Source of the DNA: Acidobacteriota bacterium
GTDB lineage: Bacteria; Actinomycetota; Acidimicrobiia; Acidimicrobiales; Ilumatobacteraceae
Length of the DNA stretch: 62,580 bases
Assembly (NCBI GenBank): GCA_018970175.1
Contig: JAGWWV010000007.1
Span: 1 to 62,580 of the forward strand
Direction: 5' to 3'
A program made the position numbers and the translations under genes. Position 1 is the stretch's first letter. Each line of letters opens with the position of its first letter. The notes under the pieces are model-generated. The model ran no database searches and was not told where the DNA came from. It worked only from the letters and a program-made list of their open reading frames with translations. This document shows, one piece after another, positions 1-9,973 of the stretch.

Positions 1-1
1 G

Positions 2-748
2 GGCCGCAGCGACGTGAAGACCACGTGCTACGTGGCCATCACCGCCGACCGCGGACTGTGCGGCGGATACAACTCCGGCGTGCTGCGCGCAACCGAGGGT
101 GAAGTTCGCAAGGACGTGGCTGCAGGCAAGAACTACCTGATCGTTCCCGTCGGTCGCAAAGCCGAGGGCTACCTCCGTTTCCGCGGTTACAACATCAGCC
201 AGCCCTTCGCGGGTTTTTCCGACAACCCCACCATCACCGATGCGGTGGCAATCGGACGCTTCGTCGTCGACTTGTTCCTCTCGGGCGAAGTCGACCGCGT
301 CGAGCTGGTGTACACCCGTTTCGTCTCGGCCGGTCGTCAGGAAGTGGTGCGTCGCCCGCTCGTTCCGCTGGGAGGCGACATCGCCAAGGCCGAAGCCGGC
401 GACCACGGACACGAGGCTCCGGGGGCGGCGGGCGACTACGAGTATGAGCCCGATCCGTCGGCCATTCTCGACACGTTGCTGCCCCGTTACGTCGAGGCCC
501 GCACGTACGCCGCGCTGCTCAACGCCGCAGCGTCGGAACACGCATTCCGCCAGCGAGCAATGAAGTCGGCAACTGACAACGCCGAAGAACTCATCAAGAA
601 CCTGACGCGCGTGATGAACCGCGCACGTCAGGACTCCATCACCACCGAAATCATGGAAATCGTCGGTGGTGCCGAAGCCCTCGGATCCGGCGACGACGAT
701 GACGTCGTTGTCGGTGACAACCCATTCGTAACCAGCGATCGAGTCTGA
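2..748 (+). CDS. atpG: ATP synthase F1 gamma subunit, 5' truncated by window edge
   Basis: Central rotor stalk of the membrane ATP synthase; it turns inside the alpha3-beta3 head. The reading frame is open to the window edge (frame starts at base 2), so the N-terminal coiled-coil helix is missing. The visible part has the family block ADRGLCGGYN and near the end the C-terminal helix signature ITTEIMEIVGGAEAL. Two features differ from textbook gamma: a Gly/Glu/His-rich insertion around GDHGHEAPGAAGDYEYEPD and about 25 extra residues after the usual end, including GSGDDDDVV. Followed 15 bases later by atpD, the standard A-G-D-C order. Identity is certain; the role of the acidic tail is unknown. 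Confidence 0.97.
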   Translation, partial: GRSDVKTTCYVAITADRGLCGGYNSGVLRATEGEVRKDVAAGKNYLIVPVGRKAEGYLRFRGYNISQPFAGFSDNPTITDAVAIGRFVVDLFLSGEVDRVELVYTRFVSAGRQEVVRRPLVPLGGDIAKAEAGDHGHEAPGAAGDYEYEPDPSAILDTLLPRYVEARTYAALLNAAASEHAFRQRAMKSATDNAEELIKNLTRVMNRARQDSITTEIMEIVGGAEALGSGDDDDVVVGDNPFVTSDRV

Positions 749-2205
<1,457 letters not shown>

Positions 2206-2206
<1 letters not shown>

Positions 2207-2634
2207 TGTCATCCGAGACCACCGGCTTTCGTGTCGAAGTGGTCTCGCCCGAGCGCGTCGTGTACTCGGGTGAGGCCTCACAGGTCATCACCCGCACCCT
2301 TGGTGGGGGAGAGATCGCATTTCTCCCCGGACACGTCTCGTTCCTCGGTGCCCTCGTGGAAAACCACACGCGCATCTACCAGGCCGACGGCAAGGTCGTC
2401 GACGCAGCGGTGCACGGTGGTTTCGTCGAGGTGTCGGGCACCACGGTGACAATCCTCTCCGACGGTGCCGAACTGGCGAGCGACATCGACGTCGATCGCG
2501 CGCGTCGCGCCAAGGAGCGTGCCGAAGAGCGTATGCGCGGCGAGCACGATGCCGAGGTCGAAGCCGACCTGCGTCGTGCCCATGCGCGACTCGCAGCAAC
2601 CGGTGGACTCACCGGTACCGCAGTCGGCCACTAG
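2206..2634 (+). CDS. atpC: ATP synthase F1 epsilon subunit
   Basis: Epsilon subunit, 142 residues, of the central stalk; couples rotation and can inhibit ATP hydrolysis. The N-terminal beta-sandwich is recognisable (FRVEVVSPERVVYSGEA, then GGGEIAFLPGH), followed by the helical C-terminal part (RARRAKERAEERM). Overlaps the atpD stop by one base. It ends the ATP synthase operon; the next gene is only 11 bases away but is unrelated in function. Confidence 0.98.
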
Positions 2635-2645
2635 GACACATCCAC

Positions 2646-3416
2646 ATGGCCGGGTACCCGTTCCGCCGGGCACTCGTCACTGGCGCCTCTGCTGGTATCG
2701 GTGAACAATTCGCACGAATCCTCGGTGATGCTGGCGTTCCGTGCGTCGTTGTCGCGCGGCGGGGCGACCGTCTCCGCGACCTTGCGACCCGTTACCCGGG
2801 CTTCGAGGTTCTCGAGGCCGACCTGCAGTCCGATGACGGCATCGCGGCCGTGGCCGCACGCATCGCGGCCGACACCGACCCCGTCGATCTGATCGTCAAC
2901 AACGCGGGCTTCGGCACCAGTGGTCCGTTCCACGAGACCGAGGTCGAACGCGCCACCGGACAAATCGACCTGAACGTGAAGGCGCTCGTTGCCCTCACCC
3001 ACGGTGCCGTGAACGCCTTTCGTGCTCGCGGCGGCGGTCACGTTCTGAACGTGTCGAGTGTCGCAAGTTTCCAGGCGAGTCCGAACATGGCCGTCTACGC
3101 CGCAACGAAGAGCTTCGTCACCAGTTTCACCGAGGCCGTGCACGAAGAAAACCGAACGTTTGGTGTGAAAGTGAGCGCGCTGTGTCCCGGCTTCGTCGCC
3201 ACCGAGTTTCAAGCGGTGTCGGGCGGGGCCGATCGTTTCACGCGCACGCCACGCATCCTCTGGCTGAACGCCGACAAAGTGGCTCGCGCGGGTCTCGATG
3301 GAGTCGCAAAGAACCGTGCAATCGTGGTGCCCGGCTGGCAATACGCGTCCCTGCCCGTGCTCGCAAAGCTGACGCCGCGCCTCGTCGTGCGTCGCATTGC
3401 GGGCAAGATCGTCTAG
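2646..3416 (+). CDS. SDR-family NAD(P)-dependent oxidoreductase
   Basis: A 256-residue classical short-chain dehydrogenase/reductase. The NAD(P)-binding TGASAGIGEQFA is at residues 9-20, NNAG follows in the middle, and the catalytic Ser (LNVSSVASF) and Tyr-x3-Lys (YAATK) are present. RR soon after the second beta strand (VVARRGDRL) favours NADP(H). It resembles the DltE/YqjQ group of SDRs acting on acyl or keto substrates, but the substrate cannot be read from sequence. Same strand and close to atpC, so it may be partly read through from the atp operon. Confidence 0.9.
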   Translation: MAGYPFRRALVTGASAGIGEQFARILGDAGVPCVVVARRGDRLRDLATRYPGFEVLEADLQSDDGIAAVAARIAADTDPVDLIVNNAGFGTSGPFHETEVERATGQIDLNVKALVALTHGAVNAFRARGGGHVLNVSSVASFQASPNMAVYAATKSFVTSFTEAVHEENRTFGVKVSALCPGFVATEFQAVSGGADRFTRTPRILWLNADKVARAGLDGVAKNRAIVVPGWQYASLPVLAKLTPRLVVRRIAGKIV

Positions 3417-3513
3417 GGCGTTCTGGCGAAGAGGATTTCGCGTTCCAAGGACAACATGAACTTGTGACAAATGTTCAGCATCGCTGTCGTGGCTTCTGGG
3501 TTAGAACAATTCC

Positions 3514-4173
3514 GTGGCGACCGTCGTGTTCCTCTTCCGCCAGGCATACGTCCGCGATCTTGCTCGAACTCTCGGTCCCGCGATGGTGGATGACAACGAA
3601 TTGTTCGTTGCGGGGACCGTTGTCGAGGCCGAAACCTTCCTCGCCAGCGCGCCCGTTGAGGCCTTGGCCATGGGGTCGTCGTTCATCGAATCCGCACAGC
3701 GCTTGAGACAGGCGATGGTCGACTCTTCCAGAACGATGATCCTCGTTTTGCATCAAGGGGAAGACTGCTCGGTGAGGCGCCGGGCGAACATCAATGGAAT
3801 CGACGCAATCGTCAGCTTTTCGAGCGGAATCGCCCCGGCAATCGAAGAGGCACGATCGGCGTGGTTCCGGTTTGTTGCCGGCGAAGGGTCGACTGATCTG
3901 CGGGACACTTCGATGGTTGCACCCGAACGAACCCTGCCCATTGTCGACGAAGTTGATCGCAGCATCGTCCAAATGATCGCGGCGGGGTACACCGATCGCG
4001 AGATCGCAGACGCCGTATTTCTTTCGCACCAGACCGTGCGGAATCGCGTGAGCCGCATCCTCATGTATTCAGGCGCAAAGAATCGCACCCACCTCGCGTT
4101 TCTTTACTTGGAATTGGTGCATGAAGGTGTCGTTCCTTTCGTCACAGGGCCGTGGTCGCCCAAGGCCGCTTGA
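3514..4173 (+). CDS. LuxR-type HTH regulator with receiver-like N-terminus (first of a tandem pair)
   Basis: 219 residues. The C-terminal third (about 140-195) is a LuxR/NarL helix-turn-helix, with IAAGYTDREIADAVFLS as the first helices and QTVRNRVSRILMYSG as the recognition helix region. The first ~120 residues look like an alpha/beta receiver fold, but I see no aspartate at a phospho-acceptor strand, so it is probably not a normal two-component regulator. The start is GTG at 3514; TAGAAC lies six bases before it, one mismatch from the leaderless -10 seen at other genes. A paralogue follows at 4335. No histidine kinase is nearby. Target genes unknown. Confidence 0.8.
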   Translation: MATVVFLFRQAYVRDLARTLGPAMVDDNELFVAGTVVEAETFLASAPVEALAMGSSFIESAQRLRQAMVDSSRTMILVLHQGEDCSVRRRANINGIDAIVSFSSGIAPAIEEARSAWFRFVAGEGSTDLRDTSMVAPERTLPIVDEVDRSIVQMIAAGYTDREIADAVFLSHQTVRNRVSRILMYSGAKNRTHLAFLYLELVHEGVVPFVTGPWSPKAA

Positions 4174-4212
4174 CGACACCCTCGACCGACCGCCCGGTTC
4201 ACTCATCGGATC

Positions 4213-4221
4213 GGGGGGGGG
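4213..4221. repeat. Homopolymer tract of nine G
   Basis: Nine consecutive G residues in the 160 bp gap between the two LuxR-type genes. Such tracts slip during replication. It is upstream of the second regulator (start 4335), so length changes could affect its promoter spacing or leader, but no promoter could be placed confidently around it. Confidence 0.6.
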
Positions 4222-4334
4222 CAGTCGTTCTTGTCCAATCACCAAGCCGCGAGCCTGTGTTGTGACCAGACGCACGTTCAACCCTGTCACGGTCAGTACG
4301 GTGAAACACCGGATCTTGTCGAAGACTCGTTGAG

Positions 4335-4988
4335 ATGAGATTCCGCGCAGAGTCGATCGTGTTGTGTGTCTCGGCCGTCGCGCAACACCGTGCCCTCGTT
4401 GCGTCGTGCGTGTCGAGGAGTGAAAGTGGGAGGTTGGTCTTTGCGGGGACGAAAAGCGACGAGGTTGCCAAGGCCTTTCGTGACCTACCGCCATCGGTCG
4501 CGTTGTTCAGCCGAATCCCGCTGATCCACTGGTTCCGGTTGCTTCGCACTCTAGAAAACCTTTACGGCGACTCGCGCTGGCCGAAGTTGGTGTTGCTCGC
4601 CGACAACGTCGACTCCGCCTACGTACATCGAGTTCTCAGTTTTGGCTTCGATGATGTTGTCGATTGCCGAAACTCGAACGACAGTCTCAACGAGTCCCTC
4701 CGTGCAGCAATCGATGTGAACGACAGAGCGTGCTCATCCCACCTCTCTGCCAACGTTGATATTCCGTATTCGTTCCGGGCTAGACCAATCATCTACAGCG
4801 ACTCGGTGGACTTCCAGATCGCCGGATTGATTGCAGCGGGGTACGCCGACAGGGAAATTGCGGAGGTGGTGCACTACTCGTATCAAGTTGTGCGGAATCG
4901 AATCAGCGCAATGCTCTTTCGGTCGGGTCTGCGAAACCGAACTCAACTTGCATTCCGGTACATGGTCGAAAAACTCTGCGAGGAATAG
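4335..4988 (+). CDS. LuxR-type HTH regulator with receiver-like N-terminus (second of a tandem pair)
   Basis: 217 residues, paralogous to the preceding regulator in the C-terminal HTH: LIAAGYADREIAEVV then QVVRNRISAMLFRSGLRNRTQLAF. The N-terminal half reads like a receiver domain (WPKLVLLADNVDS, FGFDDVVD) but carries Ser/Arg where the phospho-Asp strand would be (VALFSRIPL). The two proteins share the DNA-binding end more clearly than the sensing end, suggesting similar operators with different inputs. Ends 65 bases before the convergent glpX. Confidence 0.8.
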   Translation: MRFRAESIVLCVSAVAQHRALVASCVSRSESGRLVFAGTKSDEVAKAFRDLPPSVALFSRIPLIHWFRLLRTLENLYGDSRWPKLVLLADNVDSAYVHRVLSFGFDDVVDCRNSNDSLNESLRAAIDVNDRACSSHLSANVDIPYSFRARPIIYSDSVDFQIAGLIAAGYADREIAEVVHYSYQVVRNRISAMLFRSGLRNRTQLAFRYMVEKLCEE

Positions 4989-5014
4989 AAAGCGCAAAGG
5001 GTGTCATCACTGCA

Positions 5015-5068
5015 CTACTAGCCGTAGTTCACTTTGTCTATTGCGTGAACTACTAGCCGTAGTTCACT
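5015..5068. repeat. 19 bp direct repeat and hairpin at the glpX 3' end
   Basis: The 19 bases at 5015-5033 (beginning ctactagccg and ending tagttcact) recur exactly at 5050-5068. The second copy includes the glpX stop codon and lies within an inverted repeat at 5045-5067: gtgaactac, loop tagcc, gtagttcac. The 9 bp stem could act as a weak terminator or 3' stabiliser for glpX; there is no clean T-tract. The first copy has only one good arm. Confidence 0.6.
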
Positions 5069-6051
5069 GATGCATACGTGCCAAGTTTGTCGAGGCGGTG
5101 GTGGGCGTCGATGAGACGAACGGTGCCCGAGAGCGAGCGCATGACGAGGCTCTGTGTGTGGGCACCGCGTGAATCGAATCGCACGCCACGCAACAGTTCG
5201 CCGTCGGTGACCCCGGTGGCGGCGAAGAAGCAGTTGTCTCCGCGCACGAGGTCGTCGGTGGTGAGCACCTTGCTGAGGTCGTAACCCGCGGCGACGGCGG
5301 CATTGCGCTCGGCTTCGTTGCGCGGCCACAGGCGACCCTGGATTTCGCCACCCATGCACTTCAGTGCAGCAGCGGAGACGACGCCCTCGGGCGTGCCACC
5401 GATGCCGAACAGGACGTCGACGCCTGCCTCGTGCCACGCGGTGGCGATGGCGCCGAAGATATCGCCGTCCTTGATGAGCTTGATGCGTGCACCGGTGCTG
5501 CGTACTTCTTCGATCAGGTCCTTGTGGCGATCGCGATCGAGGATCATGACGGTGAGGTCGCGCACGGATTCGTTCTTTGCGCGGGCAATCCAGCGCAGGT
5601 TCTGCGTGGGACTTGCGGTGATGTCGATCGACCCGGCCGCATCGGGGCCAACGGCGATTTTCTCCATATACATGCACGGACCCGGATCGAACATGGTGTC
5701 GCGTTCGGAGACCGCGATCACCGAAATGGCATTGCCCAGACCCAACGAGGTGAGGGTGGTGCCGTCGATCGGATCGACAGCGACGTCGGTCTTCGTGTTG
5801 CTGCCGTCACCGACTGCTTCACCGTTGAAGAGCATCGGCGCATCGTCCTTCTCGCCCTCGCCGATGACGACGAGACCGTCCATTGGCACCGTTGCGAGCA
5901 CGGTACGCATCGCCTCGACCGCTGCACCGTCGGCACCGTTCTTGTCGCCGCGGCCGACCCAGCGGGATGCAGCGAGCGCGGCCGATTCGGTGACGCGAAC
6001 CAGTTCGAGGGCAAGGTTGCGGTCGGGTTTCTGGACTTGGCTGTCGGGCAT
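5053..6051 (-). CDS. glpX: Class II fructose-1,6-bisphosphatase
   Basis: Hydrolyses fructose-1,6-bisphosphate to fructose-6-phosphate in gluconeogenesis; class II enzymes are the normal FBPase of actinobacteria. 332 residues. Metal/phosphate-site motifs [13 protein letters not shown] and [10 protein letters not shown] are present, and [11 protein letters not shown] matches the family. The frame is open further upstream, but the ATG at 6051 is chosen because it starts a typical N-terminus ([17 protein letters not shown]) and has TACGGT (revcomp at 6058-6063) exactly six bases before it, a leaderless-type -10. Divergent from the S9 peptidase with 48 bp between starts. Confidence 0.96.
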   Translation of the reverse strand: MPDSQVQKPDRNLALELVRVTESAALAASRWVGRGDKNGADGAAVEAMRTVLATVPMDGLVVIGEGEKDDAPMLFNGEAVGDGSNTKTDVAVDPIDGTTLTSLGLGNAISVIAVSERDTMFDPGPCMYMEKIAVGPDAAGSIDITASPTQNLRWIARAKNESVRDLTVMILDRDRHKDLIEEVRSTGARIKLIKDGDIFGAIATAWHEAGVDVLFGIGGTPEGVVSAAALKCMGGEIQGRLWPRNEAERNAAVAAGYDLSKVLTTDDLVRGDNCFFAATGVTDGELLRGVRFDSRGAHTQSLVMRSLSGTVRLIDAHHRLDKLGTYASVNYG

Positions 6052-6099
6052 GAAACCACCGTAGTTCCGGCCGCGGTCGCCGCCGATACCCTCGACGAA

Positions 6100-7902
6100 A
6101 TGCCGGGCCCCACCGTTGCGCGCTGTCTTTCCCAGCGTGAACTCAGCGAGCCGCGACTCGACCCCACGGGCGCCAGAGTCGCCTTCGGTGCGGCCCACGA
6201 CGGTGTCGGGACTCTGCGCATCGTCGAGTTGGGGGACGGATCCGAGCGTTCGTGGCCGCTGTCACCGGCCCCCGCACTCGGGCGGGGAATGAGTGGTGGC
6301 TGTTTCCGGTGGCTGCCCGACGGGACGGGCATCGTCTACGCGGCCAAAGACGGCGGGTTGTGGCAGGCATCGTTGATGGCCGACGCAACGGCTGTAGAGA
6401 CCTGTCGCGTCGATACCCACCACGAGGGCGCGTTCGGCGCACTCCACGGTGTGGCGCTGTCCGACGACGCACGATTCGTTGCGGCGGTCGATTCGCTGAC
6501 GTCGGTTGTGGTGGTCGAGCGAGCCACGGGGGTCACGCGCAAGGTCGTCCACCAACATGCGTTCTCGCTCGACCCCGTGTGGCACGGCGACACCGTGTAC
6601 TGGCAGTCGTGGTCGCCGCCCCACATGCCGTGGGACGAGGCCGAAATTTGGTGCGCAACGGCCCCCGACTTCCGCGCGCGTCGCATTGCCGCGTTGCCCG
6701 GCGTGTCACTGCAGCAAGTCGCGGTATCCGTCGCCGATGAACTGGGTGTGATGAACGACGCGACGGGTCGGCTGCGGCCCGGTGTTCTCGACGGCGGCAT
6801 GGTGGAGCCGCTTCCTCTGTCCGGCGAACCTTGCGACTGTGCGGGCGCGCAGTGGGGCGGTGGGTCACGATCGTGGTGCTGGTCGCCCGACGGCACCCGA
6901 TACCTCGTTGCCCGGAACTTGGCGGGCTTTGGTGATCTTGGGGTTGTCGACCGAACATCGGGCGCCGTCACCACACTGGCGCGCGCGGTGCATGGTGCGG
7001 TGTCGTGGACGCCGCACGGAATTGTCGCGCTGCGCAGCGGTGCGGTTACGCCGACCCAGGTGGTGTTCTTTGACCCGGTGTCGTTCGAACGTCGTGTACT
7101 GGCGACGTCTGAAATGCCCTGTGACGACGGACCGTGGAGCGCCTGCGACTTGGTGGAACCCACGACCGGCGCCATCGACGGAATCCCGTTCCGTCTCTAC
7201 GAGCCGAACGACGCATCGGAGGCGCGCCAGCTTTTTGTGTGGGTGCATGGTGGGCCGACCGATCAATGGCAGGTCACGTTCATGCCGCGCATCGCGCACT
7301 GGGTGGGTCGTGGGTGCCGTGTGCTGGTGGTCGACCACCGTGGCACGACCGGTCACGGCAGGGCATTCCAGCAGGCGCTGAATGGCCACTGGGGGGAATT
7401 CGACACGGCCGACGTGATCACCGTCGCCGAACACGCGCACGCTCAGGGATGGGGCGTGCCATCTCGCACCGTCGTCATCGGGGGGTCGGCCGGGGGGTTT
7501 GCGTCACTGAACGCTGCGGGCGAACGCCCCGATCTTTTCGCGGGGGTCGTCGCGCTGTATCCGGTGGTCGACCTTGCCGATGCGACCGAACGTTCGTGGC
7601 ACTACGAACAGCACTCGATCGCCATTCTCGTCGGGGACTCCGCAGCGAACACGGGGTTGTATCACCGTCGTTCGCCCCTCTCGAAGCTCGACAAACTCTC
7701 GCAGGTAAAAGTGCTGTTAATGCACGGCGACCACGACGAAGCCGTTCCGCTCGATCACAGCGTCCTCATCGCCGATCAATTGCGCCGGAGGGGCGGAGAT
7801 GTTGCGTTGCACGTGTTCAAGGGCGAGGGGCACGGTTTTCGTCTGCGTGCCAACCAAGAGCGTGAGTACGCATTGATTGGTGAGTTCCTGCAGACCTTGT
7901 AG
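6100..7902 (+). CDS. Prolyl-oligopeptidase family (S9) serine peptidase
   Basis: 600 residues: an N-terminal beta-propeller (repeats such as [30 protein letters not shown]) and a C-terminal alpha/beta-hydrolase domain. The nucleophile is the Ser of [12 protein letters not shown], the Asp lies in [13 protein letters not shown], and the His in GEGHGFRL. No signal peptide, so probably a cytoplasmic acylaminoacyl-peptidase or dipeptidyl-type enzyme. The open frame runs far upstream across glpX; the ATG at 6100 is chosen because it follows the divergent gene and has TACCCT seven bases before it. Confidence 0.9.
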   Translation: MPGPTVARCLSQRELSEPRLDPTGARVAFGAAHDGVGTLRIVELGDGSERSWPLSPAPALGRGMSGGCFRWLPDGTGIVYAAKDGGLWQASLMADATAVETCRVDTHHEGAFGALHGVALSDDARFVAAVDSLTSVVVVERATGVTRKVVHQHAFSLDPVWHGDTVYWQSWSPPHMPWDEAEIWCATAPDFRARRIAALPGVSLQQVAVSVADELGVMNDATGRLRPGVLDGGMVEPLPLSGEPCDCAGAQWGGGSRSWCWSPDGTRYLVARNLAGFGDLGVVDRTSGAVTTLARAVHGAVSWTPHGIVALRSGAVTPTQVVFFDPVSFERRVLATSEMPCDDGPWSACDLVEPTTGAIDGIPFRLYEPNDASEARQLFVWVHGGPTDQWQVTFMPRIAHWVGRGCRVLVVDHRGTTGHGRAFQQALNGHWGEFDTADVITVAEHAHAQGWGVPSRTVVIGGSAGGFASLNAAGERPDLFAGVVALYPVVDLADATERSWHYEQHSIAILVGDSAANTGLYHRRSPLSKLDKLSQVKVLLMHGDHDEAVPLDHSVLIADQLRRRGGDVALHVFKGEGHGFRLRANQEREYALIGEFLQTL

Positions 7903-7913
7903 CGTTCTCGTTC

Positions 7914-8687
7914 ATGTCCGACTGGAACCCTCTCGACCCCGATGCAGAGAGCGTTCACTACGACCTTGGTGCATGGAATCTCGATCAACGTGCGGCGGTT
8001 GCCGAAGTGTTCGCCGAAGCCGAGATACCGCACGCCTGGGTGGGCAACGAGGTCGTCGTGCCGGCCGAGCTCGAGGAAGTCGCCGACGTGCTTCTCGATC
8101 GACTCGAGCAGGAGTTCGGTGTCGACGGAGCCGCGGGTTCAACGGGCGGATTGTCTGCCGCCATCGACGAAGCCGATGACGACGACATCACGGAATACGA
8201 ACTCGATGAATGGGCCGACAACGAGCGTGCGCGGCTGAGCGAACTGCTGGTCGCATCGGACATCCCCTTCAAGTGGGAGGGCGCTCTTCTCGTGACACTC
8301 ACCGACTTCGAAGACACGGTCGATGAACTACTCGATGCGGTCGAGGCAGGCGACGTCACCATCGTCGACTCTTCCGGTTCGGGTCGTGGCACCGTGTCGG
8401 TGGCGGATTCGGACGTGTCGGGCGAAACGCTGACGCAGATGTTCCTCGCCTCCGAACGGTTGCAACGCGATCCACTCGACGCCGACGGCCTTGCCTTGTT
8501 GGTCCGGGTTCTCGACGATGTGGAAGACGGTGGCACGCCCTTCGGTGTGCCCGTGCCCGTGTGGCGCCAGGCTGTGGAACTCGCCGATCAGTTGGCCGAC
8601 GCCCTCGCCGGCGGGGAAATCCCCGACGAGATCGGTGCGATGGAAATCGCACAACGATTGTTCGTCACGCTGAGGCCGCACGTCTGA
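7914..8687 (+). CDS. Acidic protein with an internally duplicated domain, function unknown
   Basis: 257 residues, very acidic. Two copies of a ~55-residue unit are visible: residues about 16-70 (YDLGAWNLDQRAAVAEVF, then IPHAWVGNEVVVP) and 93-147 (YELDEWADNERARLSELL, then IPFKWEGALLVTL). The pattern (helix that excludes or counts residues, IP, aromatic, G, short beta strand) recalls DUF2007-type small signalling domains, an inference only. First of three closely spaced genes with the J-domain protein and the hydrolase. TAGCGT at 7900-7905 sits eight bases before the ATG. Confidence 0.75.
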   Translation: MSDWNPLDPDAESVHYDLGAWNLDQRAAVAEVFAEAEIPHAWVGNEVVVPAELEEVADVLLDRLEQEFGVDGAAGSTGGLSAAIDEADDDDITEYELDEWADNERARLSELLVASDIPFKWEGALLVTLTDFEDTVDELLDAVEAGDVTIVDSSGSGRGTVSVADSDVSGETLTQMFLASERLQRDPLDADGLALLVRVLDDVEDGGTPFGVPVPVWRQAVELADQLADALAGGEIPDEIGAMEIAQRLFVTLRPHV

Positions 8688-8709
8688 TTCGCCACTAGCG
8701 TCGCGCGAG

Positions 8710-9405
8710 ATGCTCCTCGCAGAACTCGAGATTTGGCACTCGCGGCCCATCACGCCCACTCGTCGTGTGGCGCTCGGCCACCTGGTTCTGCCCGCCGATC
8801 CGTCGCCCGGTTTCGGGGGAGTGCTGCTCGGTGCGGTCATCGCCCGCCATCTCTACGAAGTCGACGACGAGCTCCATCCCGACATTCAACGCCTCATCCT
8901 CGAGGTGCAACGCGGTGATCGGGTCGTACAACCGCGGCTTCGTCACCGTTTCCAGGTCGACCGTCACGGACTCTCGCGCAGTGTTCATCGCCTGATGGGT
9001 GAAGACGACTCCGCCGAGTTCGTCTTCGGCACGCACGGCAATCCTCTGCAGCAGGTGCTCGGCGCCATATACGCACTCGAACGTCTGGAACCCGTCACCC
9101 GACGCGCGCTCGGCCCGGTGCTCGTGAAGTCGATGTCGTGGCGCGGGCCGATCGGTGCATCGTTCATCTCGTACCTCGTCGGCAATGCCACGAATTCGGT
9201 TTCGGCGCTCGCCGACCCCCGCGCCTGGGCGCTCGAAGTGCTGGGTTTCCCCGCGGGCACCATCAAGCCATCGAAGCGCGAGATCACGCAGCGTTTCCGA
9301 GACAGGCTCCGTTCGGTGCATCCCGACCACGGTGGCGCGGAGGATCGTGCGAGCCGTGAGATTGCCGACCTGGCCGAGGCGCGCCGGGTGCTCACGAAAC
9401 TGTGA
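8710..9405 (+). CDS. Protein with C-terminal J domain
   Basis: 231 residues. The last ~60 residues form a DnaJ-type J domain: ALEVLGFPAGTIKPSKREI, then FRDRLRSVHPDHGGAED with the HPD tripeptide that stimulates Hsp70 ATPase. The first ~165 residues match no domain I recognise; they are basic and not Gly/Phe- or Cys-rich, so this is a specialised (type III) J protein that would recruit DnaK to a particular client. No dnaK or grpE nearby. TAGCGT at 8696-8701 lies eight bases before the ATG, a possible own promoter. Confidence 0.82.
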   Translation: MLLAELEIWHSRPITPTRRVALGHLVLPADPSPGFGGVLLGAVIARHLYEVDDELHPDIQRLILEVQRGDRVVQPRLRHRFQVDRHGLSRSVHRLMGEDDSAEFVFGTHGNPLQQVLGAIYALERLEPVTRRALGPVLVKSMSWRGPIGASFISYLVGNATNSVSALADPRAWALEVLGFPAGTIKPSKREITQRFRDRLRSVHPDHGGAEDRASREIADLAEARRVLTKL

Positions 9406-9412
9406 GTTGCGC

Positions 9413-9973
9413 ATGAGGGCGAAAGGTCTCGTGCTGTTCCCGGGCGCCGGGAGCGATCGTAACCACGCGTCACTCGTTGCGTTGGAAGAGCGACTCTCCC
9501 CGCTGCCGGTCGCGCGCGTCGACTTTCCCTACCGGCGGGCCGGTCGCAAGGCACCCGACCGTGCCCCGGTTCTCGTCGATTGCGTGGTGCGCGAGGTGAA
9601 GGAGTTCGCCGCGCTGAATTCGTGTCGTACGTCGTCACTCGTCATCGGTGGCCGGTCGATGGGCGGTCGTATGTGCTCGATGGCGGTTGCCGATGGGCTT
9701 GCGGTGAAGGGATTGGTATTGATCTCGTATCCGTTGCATCCGCCGGCCAAGCCGGAAACCCTGCGCGTCGAACACCTGTCGAATATCGCGGCGTCCACGC
9801 TGTTCGTGCACGGTACGGACGATCCATTCGGGTCGCCCGCCGAATTGCGCCGCTTTGCGCGTCGGGTGAAAGGCGATGTGACGTTTCACTTCATTGAACG
9901 CGGCCACCACGACCTGAAGGGAAGCGACGTATTGATCGCCGACGCGGTGGGTGAATGGATGGCGTCGCTCTAG
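9413..9973 (+). CDS. KANL3/Tex30-like alpha/beta hydrolase
   Basis: 186 residues. The sequence has an N-terminal beta strand and oxyanion loop (LVLFPGAGSDRNH), a nucleophile elbow with Ser in IGGRSMGGRM, an acidic residue in FVHGTDDPFG and a His in ERGHHDL, so a full catalytic triad is present. It matches the small cytoplasmic hydrolase family of Tex30/KANL3 (substrate unknown). The ATG at 9413 begins a typical N-terminus 7 bases after the J-domain gene; the upstream open frame is a shadow of that gene. Confidence 0.85.
   Translation: MRAKGLVLFPGAGSDRNHASLVALEERLSPLPVARVDFPYRRAGRKAPDRAPVLVDCVVREVKEFAALNSCRTSSLVIGGRSMGGRMCSMAVADGLAVKGLVLISYPLHPPAKPETLRVEHLSNIAASTLFVHGTDDPFGSPAELRRFARRVKGDVTFHFIERGHHDLKGSDVLIADAVGEWMASL

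Noticed and set aside
3182-3706. 174-codon plus-strand frame between the SDR and the first LuxR gene
   Set aside because: Overlaps both genes out of frame; Arg/Ser-rich shadow.
5431-6099. N-terminal extension of the S9 peptidase by 223 codons
   Set aside because: It lies entirely antisense to glpX and shows no homology-like composition; start set at 6100.
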